Positions 28,228-36,917 of a stretch of DNA of 36,917 nt are shown here, piece by piece. This stretch comes from Sphingomonas sp. (GTDB taxonomy: Bacteria; Pseudomonadota; Alphaproteobacteria; Sphingomonadales; Sphingomonadaceae). Each line of letters begins with the position of its first letter. Within the stretch, counting starts at the first letter, position 1. The notes below the pieces were generated by a model. It did no database searches. It was not told the DNA's origin and saw only the letters and a program-made list of their open reading frames with translations. The stretch covers positions 1-36,917 of the forward strand of contig NZ_JAFAVR010000284.1 of assembly GCF_019242355.1 (NCBI RefSeq). Reading direction: 5' to 3'. Made by a program: the position numbers and the translations under genes.

Positions 28228-29277
28228 GTGGCTCACGGCCCACGCATCGCCATTGACGCAATGGGAGGGGACAGCGGCCCGGCGGCGATGATCGCCGGAG
28301 CTGCGAGCGCGCGCCGGCGCGATCCCGCGCTCTGCTTCATGTTCCACGGCGACGAGGCGCGGATCGGCGCGGAGCTCAAGCGGCACGACAATCTCCGCGA
28401 CAATATCGAGGTGGTCCATTCCGCCGAGGCAATCGCCGCGAGCGAGAAGCCGACCCAGGCCATCCGCCGTGCTCGCACGACCTCGATGGGCGTCGCGATC
28501 AATGCGGTGAAGGAAGGCCGGGCCGACGCCGCCTTGTCCGGAGGCAATACCGGCGCGCTGATGGCCATGTCGAAGCTCGCCCTTCGCACCATGCCCGGCA
28601 TAGACCGTCCGGCGCTCGCCGCGCTCCTGCCAACGCTCGGGGACACCGATCTCGTCATGCTCGACCTCGGCGCCAATACCGAGTGCGATGCTCAGAACCT
28701 CGTTCAGTTCGCGGTGATGGGCTCGGCCTATGCCCGCACCGTCATTGGCGTCGGTCAGCCGCGCGTGAAGCTTCTCAACATCGGTACCGAGGAGCTGAAG
28801 GGCACCGACGAGCTCAAGGAAGCTGCGGCCCTGCTGCGCGAAGCGGACTATCTGCCGATGCGGTTCGATGGCTTCACCGAAGGGGACCAGCTGTCGCGCG
28901 GCGAGGTCGACGTCGTCGTTACCGATGGGTTCTCGGGAAACATCGCGCTGAAGACCGCGGAGGGCACGGCGCGCTTCGTCACCGACCTGCTCCGCCGCGC
29001 GTTCAAGAGCTCGCTACGGTCGAAGGCGGGTTTCGCGCTGTCACAGCCGGCGCTCAACTTGCTCAAGGTCCATCTCGACCCGAACAACCATAATGGCGCG
29101 GTCTTCCTGGGTCTCAACGGCCTCGTCGTGAAGAGCCACGGCGGCGCGAACCCGAAGGGCGTCGCCAATGCCATCCGGGTCGCGGCGAGCATGGTAACGA
29201 GCGACATTATCCGGAAGATCGGCGACGACCTCGACAATTTCCGCGCCCACGCCTTCGCCGCGGAGAGCGCCAAGTGA
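28228..29277 (+). CDS. plsX: Phosphate acyltransferase PlsX
   Basis: [51 protein letters not shown]. Confidence 0.97.
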   Translation: MAHGPRIAIDAMGGDSGPAAMIAGAASARRRDPALCFMFHGDEARIGAELKRHDNLRDNIEVVHSAEAIAASEKPTQAIRRARTTSMGVAINAVKEGRADAALSGGNTGALMAMSKLALRTMPGIDRPALAALLPTLGDTDLVMLDLGANTECDAQNLVQFAVMGSAYARTVIGVGQPRVKLLNIGTEELKGTDELKEAAALLREADYLPMRFDGFTEGDQLSRGEVDVVVTDGFSGNIALKTAEGTARFVTDLLRRAFKSSLRSKAGFALSQPALNLLKVHLDPNNHNGAVFLGLNGLVVKSHGGANPKGVANAIRVAASMVTSDIIRKIGDDLDNFRAHAFAAESAK

Positions 29278-30233
29278 GCGTGCGGTCCGTGATCGCCGGC
29301 ACAGGCTCGGCCCTGCCCAGGCGTCGGATCGACAATGCCGAGCTGGCCGAGACGGTCGACACGTCCGACGCCTGGATCGTCGAGCGAACGGGGATCCGCA
29401 GCCGCTATATCGCGGGCGACGGGGAGACGACGGCGAGCCTTGCGACCGAGGCGGCGCGAAATGCGCTCGAGGCGGCCGGGTTCCAGCCCTCGGACATCGA
29501 CCTTATCGTGCTTGCGACGGCGACACCCGACCAGACCTTTCCGTCGTCCGCGACCAAGGTCCAGGCGACCCTTGGGATCGCCGATTGCGTCGCGTTCGAC
29601 GTCCACGCGGTCTGCACGGGCTTCCTTTATGCGCTGACCGTCGCCGATTCGATGGTCCGTTCCGGCAATGCCCGAAAGGCGCTGGTCATCGGCGCTGAGA
29701 CCTTCAGCAGGCTGCTCGACTGGGAAGATCGAGCGACCTGCGTCCTGTTCGGCGACGGCGCCGGAGCGGTCGTTCTCAGCGCCGAGGACGGACCTAGCGG
29801 AATCCTTGCAACCAAGTTGCACGCCGATGGCCGTCACAACGACCTATTGTTCGTGGACGGCGGTCCATCGACGACCGGAACCGTCGGCAAGCTGCGGATG
29901 AAGGGCCGCGAAGTTTTTCGCCATGCAGTGGTCAATCTTGCCGATGTCCTGACCGAGGTGCTCGCCGACGCCGGCCTCAGCCCGGCCGATGTCGACTGGG
30001 TCGTTCCGCACCAGGCCAATGCCCGCATCCTGGACGCGACCGCGCGAAAACTCGGGCTTCCGGCGGAAAAAGTGGTCATGACCGTAGATCGGCACGCCAA
30101 TACATCGGCGGCCTCCGTGCCGCTCGCGCTAGACACAGCAGTCCGCGACGGGCGGATCAAACGCGGCGATCTTGTCGTGCTGGAAGCGATGGGCGGTGGA
30201 TTTACTTGGGGTGCGGCGGCGCTCCGCTATTGA
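29274..30233 (+). CDS. fabH: Beta-ketoacyl-ACP synthase III
   Basis: [30 protein letters not shown] active-site Cys, [18 protein letters not shown]. Confidence 0.97.
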   Translation: MSVRSVIAGTGSALPRRRIDNAELAETVDTSDAWIVERTGIRSRYIAGDGETTASLATEAARNALEAAGFQPSDIDLIVLATATPDQTFPSSATKVQATLGIADCVAFDVHAVCTGFLYALTVADSMVRSGNARKALVIGAETFSRLLDWEDRATCVLFGDGAGAVVLSAEDGPSGILATKLHADGRHNDLLFVDGGPSTTGTVGKLRMKGREVFRHAVVNLADVLTEVLADAGLSPADVDWVVPHQANARILDATARKLGLPAEKVVMTVDRHANTSAASVPLALDTAVRDGRIKRGDLVVLEAMGGGFTWGAAALRY

Positions 30234-30339
30234 TAAATATCAGCAATCCGGCGAATAGTCGATTTGCCGACACGGGGAATTTCCGTTACGGAACTGTAAT
30301 TGCGCGGCGCGGGCATCGCCGTGAGGTCGGGAGACGATA

Positions 30340-30669
30340 ATGGCGGACTTGGGCATTGCAAGGATCAGCAAGGAGACGGCAGCGGATGGAACGCTGACCC
30401 GGGCCGACCTTGCCGATGTGGTGCACCGCAAGCTCGGCCTGTCGCGCGCCGAGTCGGCGGGCGTGGTCGAGCGGGTCCTTCACCACATGTGCCACGCGCT
30501 ATCGCAGGGAAAAAACGTCAAGATTTCCGGCTTCGGCACGTTCATCCTGCGCGACAAGGGCCAAAGGATCGGCCGCAACCCGAAGACCGGTGTCGAGGTT
30601 CCGATCGCTCCGCGGCGCGTGATGACCTTCCGCGCCAGCCAGATCATGCGCGACCGGATCGCCAAATAG
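30340..30669 (+). CDS. ihfA: Integration host factor subunit alpha
   Basis: [22 protein letters not shown]...[30 protein letters not shown]. Confidence 0.96.
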   Translation: MADLGIARISKETAADGTLTRADLADVVHRKLGLSRAESAGVVERVLHHMCHALSQGKNVKISGFGTFILRDKGQRIGRNPKTGVEVPIAPRRVMTFRASQIMRDRIAK

Positions 30670-30676
30670 GCATTCG

Positions 30677-31075
30677 GTGGCGACGGCGGAAAAGTCAGCC
30701 GGCGCGTTCAAGACGATCGGCGAATTGTCGCAGGAGCTGGGCGTCGCCCAGCACATCCTGCGCTATTGGGAGACCCGATTCCCGCAATTGAGGCCCATGC
30801 AGCGTGCGGGCAATCGCCGTTACTATCGCCCCGCGGATGTCGAGCTTGCTGGCCGGATCAACCGGCTCCTGAATGAAGAGGGCTACACCGTCCGCGGCGT
30901 CCAGAAGCTGCTCCGCGACAAGGCCAACCCTGTTGCAGCCGATGAGCCAAGCGCCGCTCCTCCAGCGATTGTCGACGCATTTCCAGGCGAAGAGGCGCCG
31001 GAAGACAGCTCCAACGTCGATGTCTTCCGTCTGATCGCCCTTCGCAACCGCCTCGCCGACGCGCTCGACGACTAA
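30677..31075 (+). CDS. MerR family transcriptional regulator
   Basis: FKTIGELSQELGVAQHILRYWETRFPQLRPMQRAGNRRYYRPADVE; GTG start. Confidence 0.94.
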   Translation: MATAEKSAGAFKTIGELSQELGVAQHILRYWETRFPQLRPMQRAGNRRYYRPADVELAGRINRLLNEEGYTVRGVQKLLRDKANPVAADEPSAAPPAIVDAFPGEEAPEDSSNVDVFRLIALRNRLADALDD

Positions 31076-33774
31076 GCGTCGGCCGGCGCGGCCACGGTCC
31101 CGGCGCGGGCCTCCGTCGAAAGCCTGTCGCGAACCCTGGCGATCGCTTCGTCGAGCGGGATTCGCCGCACCGCGACACCAGCCGGAAAGGCCGCCAGCAG
31201 CCGCGACGGCATCGCCGCCGACAGGATCACGAAGACGCCCCGGTCGCCCTGGCGCCGGATAAGCCGGCCGAACGCCTGCGCCAGCCGCGCCCGGACCACC
31301 CGGTCATCATAGACGCTGCCGCCGCCCACCATGCGCCGCGCCGCGTGGAGCACCGTCGGCCGCGGCCACGGCACCCGCTCCATGACGACCAGCCGGAGCG
31401 ATTCGCCCGGCACGTCGACTCCGTCCCGCAAGGCGTCTGTCCCGAGCAAGGATGAGCGGGGATCGTCGCGGAAGATATCGACGAGGGTCCCGGCGTCGAT
31501 CGGATCGACGTGCTGGGCGAGCAGCGGCAGTCCCGTCCGCGCCAGTCGGTCGGCAATGCGAGCGTGCACCGCCTTCAGCCGCTGCACTGCGGTGAACAGG
31601 CCGAGTGTCCCGCCGCCCGCCGCCTCGATCAGTCGTGCGTAGGCGCTGGCCAGCGCCGCGACGTCACCCTGCTTCACGTCGGTCACGATCAGAACTTCGG
31701 AGCAGCCGGCGTAGTCGAACGGACTATTCGCCTCGAACCGCTCGCCCGGCGACGCAAGGTGACGCGCGCCGGTCCGCGCTTCCGCTGCCAACCAGTCCTC
31801 GCCTCCACGGAGGGTCGCGGACGTTACAAGTACGCCATCCGCCGGCGCCAGAACCGCTCCGGCCAGCGGCTTGGTGGGATCGAGCCAGCGGCGATGGATG
31901 GCAATGTCGTATTCGCGTCCGTCGATCCGGTCGACGGCCAGCCAGTCGACGAATTCCGGGTCCGCCTCGCCGCCGATCCGGGCAAGCAGCGCGATCCAGG
32001 CCGCCAACGTCTCGCGCCGCCACCCTAGGCCGCGGATGGCGCCGTCGACGCGAGCGCGGGCCTGCGAATCGAGCCAGTCCGGCGCATCCTCGATCACGGC
32101 CTCGAGCCTACGTCCGAGCGCGGCCAAAGGCTTCTGCAACGACTCCAGCGATTGCATCGCCTCGCTCGCCCGAGTGACCATCGCGCCGTCGGGCTCCGCG
32201 AGCTCGGTCTCCAGCCCGCAGCCCGCTTCCTGTGCCTTGGCGCGCGCGTAGACGGTGCCGCGCACTTCTCCAAGCAACGCCTCGACGGGTCCGAACGGCG
32301 ATCCCTCGACCACGCGCTGCAACCATCCGTCCGACGGCAGCGCCCGCGCCGCCTCGAGCGCATCCTCCAGCGCAGCCGCCCCTTCCTCGTCATAGGAGGC
32401 AACGTCCATCAGCCTCGCCGCAAGACCGCGCCGCCGCCCGCGAGTGCGTCCTTCCGGCCCAACGATCCAGCGTCGGAGCTCGATCGCCTCCTGCCCGCCG
32501 AACGTCACCGCGAAGGTCGAATCGGCGGCATCGAACAGGTGATGGCCCTCGTCGAACAGGATTCGCCGCGGCGCGTCCTCCCGGGCGCGGGCCGCATTGA
32601 CCATGACCAGCGCATGGTTGGCGATGACGATGTCCGCTTCGCGGCTCGATCGCTCCGCGCGCTCGATGAAGCAGCGGCGGTAGTGCGGACAACCGGCATA
32701 GACGCATTCGCCGCGCCGGTCGGTGAGCGCAGTTGCGCCAGCGCGGCGGAACAGGCTCGGCAGCCAGCCCGGCAAGTCGCCCCCGACCATGTCGCCGTCC
32801 TTGGTATATGCCGCCCAGCGCCCGACCAGCTGCGCCAGGATTGCGGCCCTGCCAGCGAACGCGCCCTGCAGAGCGTCCTCCAGGTTCAGCAGGCAAAGGT
32901 AATTCTCGCGCCCCTTGCGCACGACGATCCGGCGTGCCCGCTCGTCCGGGTCGGCGAACAGCTTCGGTCCCTCGCCGTCCAGCTGCCGCTGCAACGCCTT
33001 CGTGAAAGTCGACACCCAGACCGTGCCACCCGACTGCTCCGCCCACAGGGACGCGGATGCGAGATAGGCCAGCGTCTTGCCGATGCCGGTGCCGGCTTCG
33101 GCGAGCAGCAGGTTGGGCGCCTCCTTGCGGCGCTTGGGTCCGAACAGCGTGCCGACAGCCTCCGCCATCGCACGCTGGCCCTCGCGCGTCTCCGCGCGCC
33201 CCGTGAGGCGCTCCAGCCGCGCCTGTGCTGCCTCTGGAGCGAGGGTCACCGCGAGCGGCGGAGGACGCTCGCCGGCCTCCTCCCAGGACTTCAGTCGCGA
33301 GAACAGCATCCGCTCCCGTTCCGGCCGCTCCAACCGCGCACCGATCAGCGCCGCCCAGGTCCAGCCAAGGCGATGCAGCGTCGCGTTGACCGTCCACGCG
33401 CCCTCGCGCTCACGCCAGTCCGGATTGGTGAGGATAGACAGGAGCCGTCCTGCGATCGTGCGCAGGGCTGCCGCCGCCTCTGCATCGCTGCCCGGCGGCT
33501 CGATCCCGACGGCGCGGCTCAATCCGGCCGCCGTCGGAACCGCGAAGCGGGCCGGATGGACGAACGCGAAGAGCTCCAGAAGGTCGGCGCCCGACAGCTC
33601 GGGATAGCCGAGCCTCTGCCCGACCAGCGGCGCGTTGAGGACGATGTGCGGTGTCTCCGCCGCGCGCGCGATCGCCTCGCCCCGGCTTGCCTCACGCACC
33701 TCGCCGTCAACGCCGGCCAGCCAGATGCCGGCGTGGGTTGCGTGCAGCGCGGGAAGCGGCAAAGGAGCGGCCAT
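31072..33774 (-). CDS. DinG-like superfamily 2 ATP-dependent DNA helicase
   Basis: [24 protein letters not shown] (Walker A), FDEGHH (DEAH-like), Fe-S-type cysteines [12 protein letters not shown]; start set at [11 protein letters not shown]. Confidence 0.93.
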   Translation of the reverse strand: MAAPLPLPALHATHAGIWLAGVDGEVREASRGEAIARAAETPHIVLNAPLVGQRLGYPELSGADLLELFAFVHPARFAVPTAAGLSRAVGIEPPGSDAEAAAALRTIAGRLLSILTNPDWREREGAWTVNATLHRLGWTWAALIGARLERPERERMLFSRLKSWEEAGERPPPLAVTLAPEAAQARLERLTGRAETREGQRAMAEAVGTLFGPKRRKEAPNLLLAEAGTGIGKTLAYLASASLWAEQSGGTVWVSTFTKALQRQLDGEGPKLFADPDERARRIVVRKGRENYLCLLNLEDALQGAFAGRAAILAQLVGRWAAYTKDGDMVGGDLPGWLPSLFRRAGATALTDRRGECVYAGCPHYRRCFIERAERSSREADIVIANHALVMVNAARAREDAPRRILFDEGHHLFDAADSTFAVTFGGQEAIELRRWIVGPEGRTRGRRRGLAARLMDVASYDEEGAAALEDALEAARALPSDGWLQRVVEGSPFGPVEALLGEVRGTVYARAKAQEAGCGLETELAEPDGAMVTRASEAMQSLESLQKPLAALGRRLEAVIEDAPDWLDSQARARVDGAIRGLGWRRETLAAWIALLARIGGEADPEFVDWLAVDRIDGREYDIAIHRRWLDPTKPLAGAVLAPADGVLVTSATLRGGEDWLAAEARTGARHLASPGERFEANSPFDYAGCSEVLIVTDVKQGDVAALASAYARLIEAAGGGTLGLFTAVQRLKAVHARIADRLARTGLPLLAQHVDPIDAGTLVDIFRDDPRSSLLGTDALRDGVDVPGESLRLVVMERVPWPRPTVLHAARRMVGGGSVYDDRVVRARLAQAFGRLIRRQGDRGVFVILSAAMPSRLLAAFPAGVAVRRIPLDEAIARVRDRLSTEARAGTVAAPADA

Positions 33775-33814
33775 CCCAGGACCCTGGCCCCAAGAGAACA
33801 GAAGAGCAACGGAT

Positions 33815-35392
33815 TTGGACGCCGAAACGCTTCGCACCGCCGCACTGGCGTCCAAGGCCTGGCCTTACGAGGAAGCGCGCAAGCTTCTGAAGCGGTGGCC
33901 GGATGGGAAGCCCGCCGGTCAACCGGTGATCTTTGAGACCGGATATGGTCCCTCCGGACTCCCTCACATCGGCACGTTCAACGAGGTCGCGCGGACCAGC
34001 TTCGTTCGCCACGCGTACGAGGAGCTTACGGGCGCGCCGACTCGTCTGATCGCCTTCAGCGACGACATGGACGGGCTGAGAAAGGTCCCCGATAACGTTC
34101 CGAACCAGGAAATGCTCGCGACGCATCTCGGCAAGCCGCTGACGCAGATCCCCGACCCCTTCGAGACGCACGAGAGCTTCGCGCATCACAATAACGCGAT
34201 GCTGCGGTCGTTCCTCGACCGGTTTGGGTTCGACTACGAGTTCGCGTCATCGACCGAATATTACATTGGCGGCCGTTTCGATGAGGCGATCCGCAACGTG
34301 CTGGCGAACTGGGACGCAATCATGGGCGTCATGCTTCCGACCTTGCGCGAGGATCGGCGTCGAACCTATTCGCCTTTGCTACCCGTGTCGCCGTCAACGG
34401 GCCGGGTGCTGCAGGTTCCGGTCGAGGTGATCGACGCCCAAGCCGGCCTCATCGCATTCGACGACGAGGACGGCGTCCGCATCCACCAATCGGCGTTCGG
34501 CGGATTGGGAAAGCTGCAATGGAAGGTCGACTGGGCGGCGCGCTGGGTCGCTCTCGGCGTTGACTATGAGATGGCTGGCAAGGACCTCATCGACAGCGTC
34601 ATCCAGTCCGGCAAGATTGCCCGCATCCTCGGTGGCCGGCCGCCCGAGGGCTTCAACTACGAGATGTTCCTCGACGAAAAGGGCGAGAAGATCTCCAAGT
34701 CGAAGGGCAATGGCCTGACCCTCGACGAATGGCTGCGCTATGGCAGCGAGCCAAGCCTCGCCTTCTACATCTACCGAGAGCCCAAGCGCGCCAAGAGCCT
34801 TCACATCGGCGTCATTCCGCGCGCCGTCGACGAGTACTGGCAGTTCCGCGGCAATTATCCCGGTCAGCCGATCGAGCAGAAGCTCGGCAATCCCGTGCAC
34901 CACATCCACGCCGGCAAGGTACCGACGGCGGCGCTGCCGCTGACCTACGGGCTGCTGCTGAACCTCGTCAGCCTGCCGGGCGTCGCGGACAAGGACACCG
35001 CCTGGCGCTTCGTCCAGCGCTACGCGCCGGGCACCTCGGCCGAGACCGACCCCGAGCTCGACGAGTTGATTGGCCTAGCGGTGAACTACGCCCGCGACTT
35101 CGTCGTGCCGACGCTGCACCGCCGGGTCCCCTCCGAGGTCGAGGCCGAAGCGCTGCGCGACCTCGATTCAGAATTGCAAAAGCTTCCGCCGGGCGCCGAT
35201 GGCGAGGCGATCCAGAACGCGGTCTTCGAAGTCGGCAAGCGCCACCCGTTCGACAGTCTCCGCGCCTGGTTCCAAGCGCTCTACGAGACGCTCCTCGGCT
35301 CCAGTCAGGGCCCCCGCATGGGTAGCTTCATCGCCCTCTATGGCATCGACAACAGCCGCAAGCTCATCGCCGAAGCTTTGGCAACGAACTGA
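33815..35392 (+). CDS. lysS: Lysine--tRNA ligase, class I, TTG start
   Basis: [53 protein letters not shown] signature of class I LysRS. Confidence 0.94.
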   Translation: MDAETLRTAALASKAWPYEEARKLLKRWPDGKPAGQPVIFETGYGPSGLPHIGTFNEVARTSFVRHAYEELTGAPTRLIAFSDDMDGLRKVPDNVPNQEMLATHLGKPLTQIPDPFETHESFAHHNNAMLRSFLDRFGFDYEFASSTEYYIGGRFDEAIRNVLANWDAIMGVMLPTLREDRRRTYSPLLPVSPSTGRVLQVPVEVIDAQAGLIAFDDEDGVRIHQSAFGGLGKLQWKVDWAARWVALGVDYEMAGKDLIDSVIQSGKIARILGGRPPEGFNYEMFLDEKGEKISKSKGNGLTLDEWLRYGSEPSLAFYIYREPKRAKSLHIGVIPRAVDEYWQFRGNYPGQPIEQKLGNPVHHIHAGKVPTAALPLTYGLLLNLVSLPGVADKDTAWRFVQRYAPGTSAETDPELDELIGLAVNYARDFVVPTLHRRVPSEVEAEALRDLDSELQKLPPGADGEAIQNAVFEVGKRHPFDSLRAWFQALYETLLGSSQGPRMGSFIALYGIDNSRKLIAEALATN

Positions 35393-36245
35393 CGACGGCT
35401 TGCCGCAACGCCTGCCGATAGTCCCTGCACATCTCCTGAAGCGTTTGCCAGTCCGCGGCGGAGCGCTCCCCGCGCTGAACCTCTCGCTCGATTGTCGCCA
35501 ATTGCTGCTGGATCAACCCCCTCGCCTTTTCCCTGCCGAGCAGTCCCGTGTCAGCGGCGATCTCCCACGCTGTCCGCATCGACGCCGTCATGGCCGCGAA
35601 GCCGGCGTTCGCCTCAATGTCTGCCAGGCTCGGAAGTGAGGAATCGCTTCCTCGCTTCATCGCCCGGACGATGGCCTCCTTCCACGGACGGTCAATTGTC
35701 GCGAGCTGCAGCGCGTCGCCGCGCGCCTGAAGCGTTGGGGCATCGACGATGCGGCCACCCTGCAGGAATGGCGCCCCCGCTTCGCTGGTGTCGCAGGCAT
35801 AGCCGGGCGTCGCCACGAACGCATCGAAGTCGGCCAGCGCGAGTCCGTGGGGACGGGAATAATGGAAGGGCACCGACCGACAACCAAGGGGGCGGCGGTC
35901 GTGGATGCTGCAGCGGCCCTCGTCCAGCGCGGCGCAGGCGCCCGGCAACGTGTCGAGCGCGAGCGCCGAGATCAACAGGTAGCTGGTGCTGTCGACGGGC
36001 TTGCTCTGCCGCATGAGCTTCACCGGAGATTTGCGCGCGGCGTGGGCGGCGAGCAGGCGCTTCTTCTGGTAAAAGACCTCGGCATCGGCCCCGCGCTCCG
36101 GCGCGCGCGGCAGACTGTAAACTCGGAACAGCAAGCGGAACACAAACACGTCCGCGAGGGACGCCGCTTCCGACAGCTCGACCTCCGGAGCGCGGTTGCA
36201 GCACTTGCCGCACTGGGTGCAGGCAAAGTGTCGAACGCCGCTCAT
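35364..36245 (-). CDS. YkgJ family cysteine cluster protein
   Basis: [18 protein letters not shown] ... [21 protein letters not shown]. Confidence 0.88.
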   Translation of the reverse strand: MSGVRHFACTQCGKCCNRAPEVELSEAASLADVFVFRLLFRVYSLPRAPERGADAEVFYQKKRLLAAHAARKSPVKLMRQSKPVDSTSYLLISALALDTLPGACAALDEGRCSIHDRRPLGCRSVPFHYSRPHGLALADFDAFVATPGYACDTSEAGAPFLQGGRIVDAPTLQARGDALQLATIDRPWKEAIVRAMKRGSDSSLPSLADIEANAGFAAMTASMRTAWEIAADTGLLGREKARGLIQQQLATIEREVQRGERSAADWQTLQEMCRDYRQALRQAVVSSLPKLRR

Positions 36246-36255
36246 CGATCGGGCG

Positions 36256-36917
36256 TCACATTGCCTTCTTTGAAGCGATCCAGCGGTCGATCTTCTGCTC
36301 CAGGATCGCGAGCGGAAGAGCGCCGGTGTTCAGCACCTGGTCGTGGAATTCGCGGATGTCGAACTGGGCGCCCAGCTCCACTTTCGCCTTGTCGCGCAAC
36401 CGCTGGATGGTCAGCGCGCCGAGCTTATAGGCGAGTGCCTGGCTGGGAATGGCGATGTAGCGCTCGACCTCGGCAGTCGCGTCGGTCTGCGACTCTCCCG
36501 AATGGCTGAGCATGTAGGCAATCGCCTGGTCGCGGGTCCAACCCTTGGTGTGGATGCCAGTGTCCACCACTAGCCGCATCGCGCGCAGCATCTCGTCGTT
36601 AAGCGTGCCGAAGCGCTGGTAGGGATCCTTGTAGAAGCCCATCGGATAGCCGAGCGTTTCCGAATAGAGCGCCCAGCCTTCGACATAAGCGGTGTTGCCG
36701 CCGAAGCGCATGAAATTCGGCAGTGCCGGATTTTCCTGTGCCAGGCTGATCTGGAAGTGGTGGCCGGGCTCGCCCTCGTGGAGGAACAGCGTCGTTTCTT
36801 CCCAGATACTGCGCGACGGCAGGTCATAGGCGTTGAAATAGAAGGTGCCCGGCCGCGTGCCGTCGGCGCTGCCCTGCTCGTAGGAGCCGCCCGCCTCGAA
36901 CTTCTCGCGGAACGGGT
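36256..36917 (-). CDS. DUF885 family (putative metallopeptidase-like) protein, partial
   Basis: SIWEETTLFLHEGEPGHHFQISLAQENPALPNFMRFGGNTAYVEGWALYSETLGYPMG; the frame stays open to the window edge, beyond the listed 36711 start. Confidence 0.9.
   Translation of the reverse strand, partial: PFREKFEAGGSYEQGSADGTRPGTFYFNAYDLPSRSIWEETTLFLHEGEPGHHFQISLAQENPALPNFMRFGGNTAYVEGWALYSETLGYPMGFYKDPYQRFGTLNDEMLRAMRLVVDTGIHTKGWTRDQAIAYMLSHSGESQTDATAEVERYIAIPSQALAYKLGALTIQRLRDKAKVELGAQFDIREFHDQVLNTGALPLAILEQKIDRWIASKKAM

Noticed and set aside
30281-30293. Perfect odd palindrome TTCCGT-T-ACGGAA upstream of ihfA
   Set aside because: Six-base arms with a 1-nt centre are expected several times by chance in 37 kb; possible operator but not supported without comparative data.
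33815-33817. TTG start of class I lysS
   Set aside because: TTG is an ordinary minor bacterial start codon, and class I LysRS is known in alphaproteobacteria, so not unusual.
32152-33936. 594-aa plus-strand ORF opposite the DinG-like helicase
   Set aside because: Antisense shadow; no conserved motif, while the minus strand carries Walker A and Fe-S cysteines.
1-36917. CRISPR arrays, IS elements, prophage genes, tRNA/rRNA genes
   Set aside because: No regularly spaced repeats, transposase/integrase motifs, phage structural genes or tRNA-like cloverleaf sequences were recognised on reading both strands; a tRNA or IS scan could still find short remnants.

Overview
The window is a dense, GC-rich chromosomal segment that looks alphaproteobacterial, most likely Sphingomonadaceae (inferred from gene content: GapR/DUF2312, MipZ next to panC, class I LysRS, rpmF-plsX-fabH-ihfA-merR). 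I see about 41 protein genes and no convincing tRNA, rRNA, CRISPR or transposable element. From left to right: a carbohydrate block (glf, GH43, two convergent divergent GH1-like paralogues); a phosphatase, NAD(P)H-hydrate dehydratase and pyruvate kinase; gapR; yebC-ruvC-ruvA-[GFA-DUF1622]-ruvB; a DUF3089 hydrolase; an Xre-type regulator with a membrane partner; ybgC-tolB-Pal-like without tolQRA; a Sel1 protein, panC, mipZ, a phosphomannomutase and a sulfotransferase; a ligase-associated DNA-damage cluster (exonuclease, DEXH helicase, PdeM) without the ligase; a membrane dipeptidase and an MBL hydrolase; rpmF-plsX-fabH-ihfA-merR; a DinG-like helicase, class I lysS, a YkgJ-type protein and a partial DUF885 protein. 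The main observation is that three independent genes (ruvC, the Lhr-like helicase, a DEDDh exonuclease) have no usable ATG/GTG/TTG start and instead seem to start at CTG within a CTGA stop/start overlap. Other points are the reduced Tol-Pal module with a cysteine-free Pal, the missing ligase, a PabC-like fragment, a GTAAC/GTTAC operator-like cluster, two candidate 5' mRNA hairpins, and uniformly tight or overlapping convergent gene ends. I found no clear evidence of a wholly new multi-gene system.
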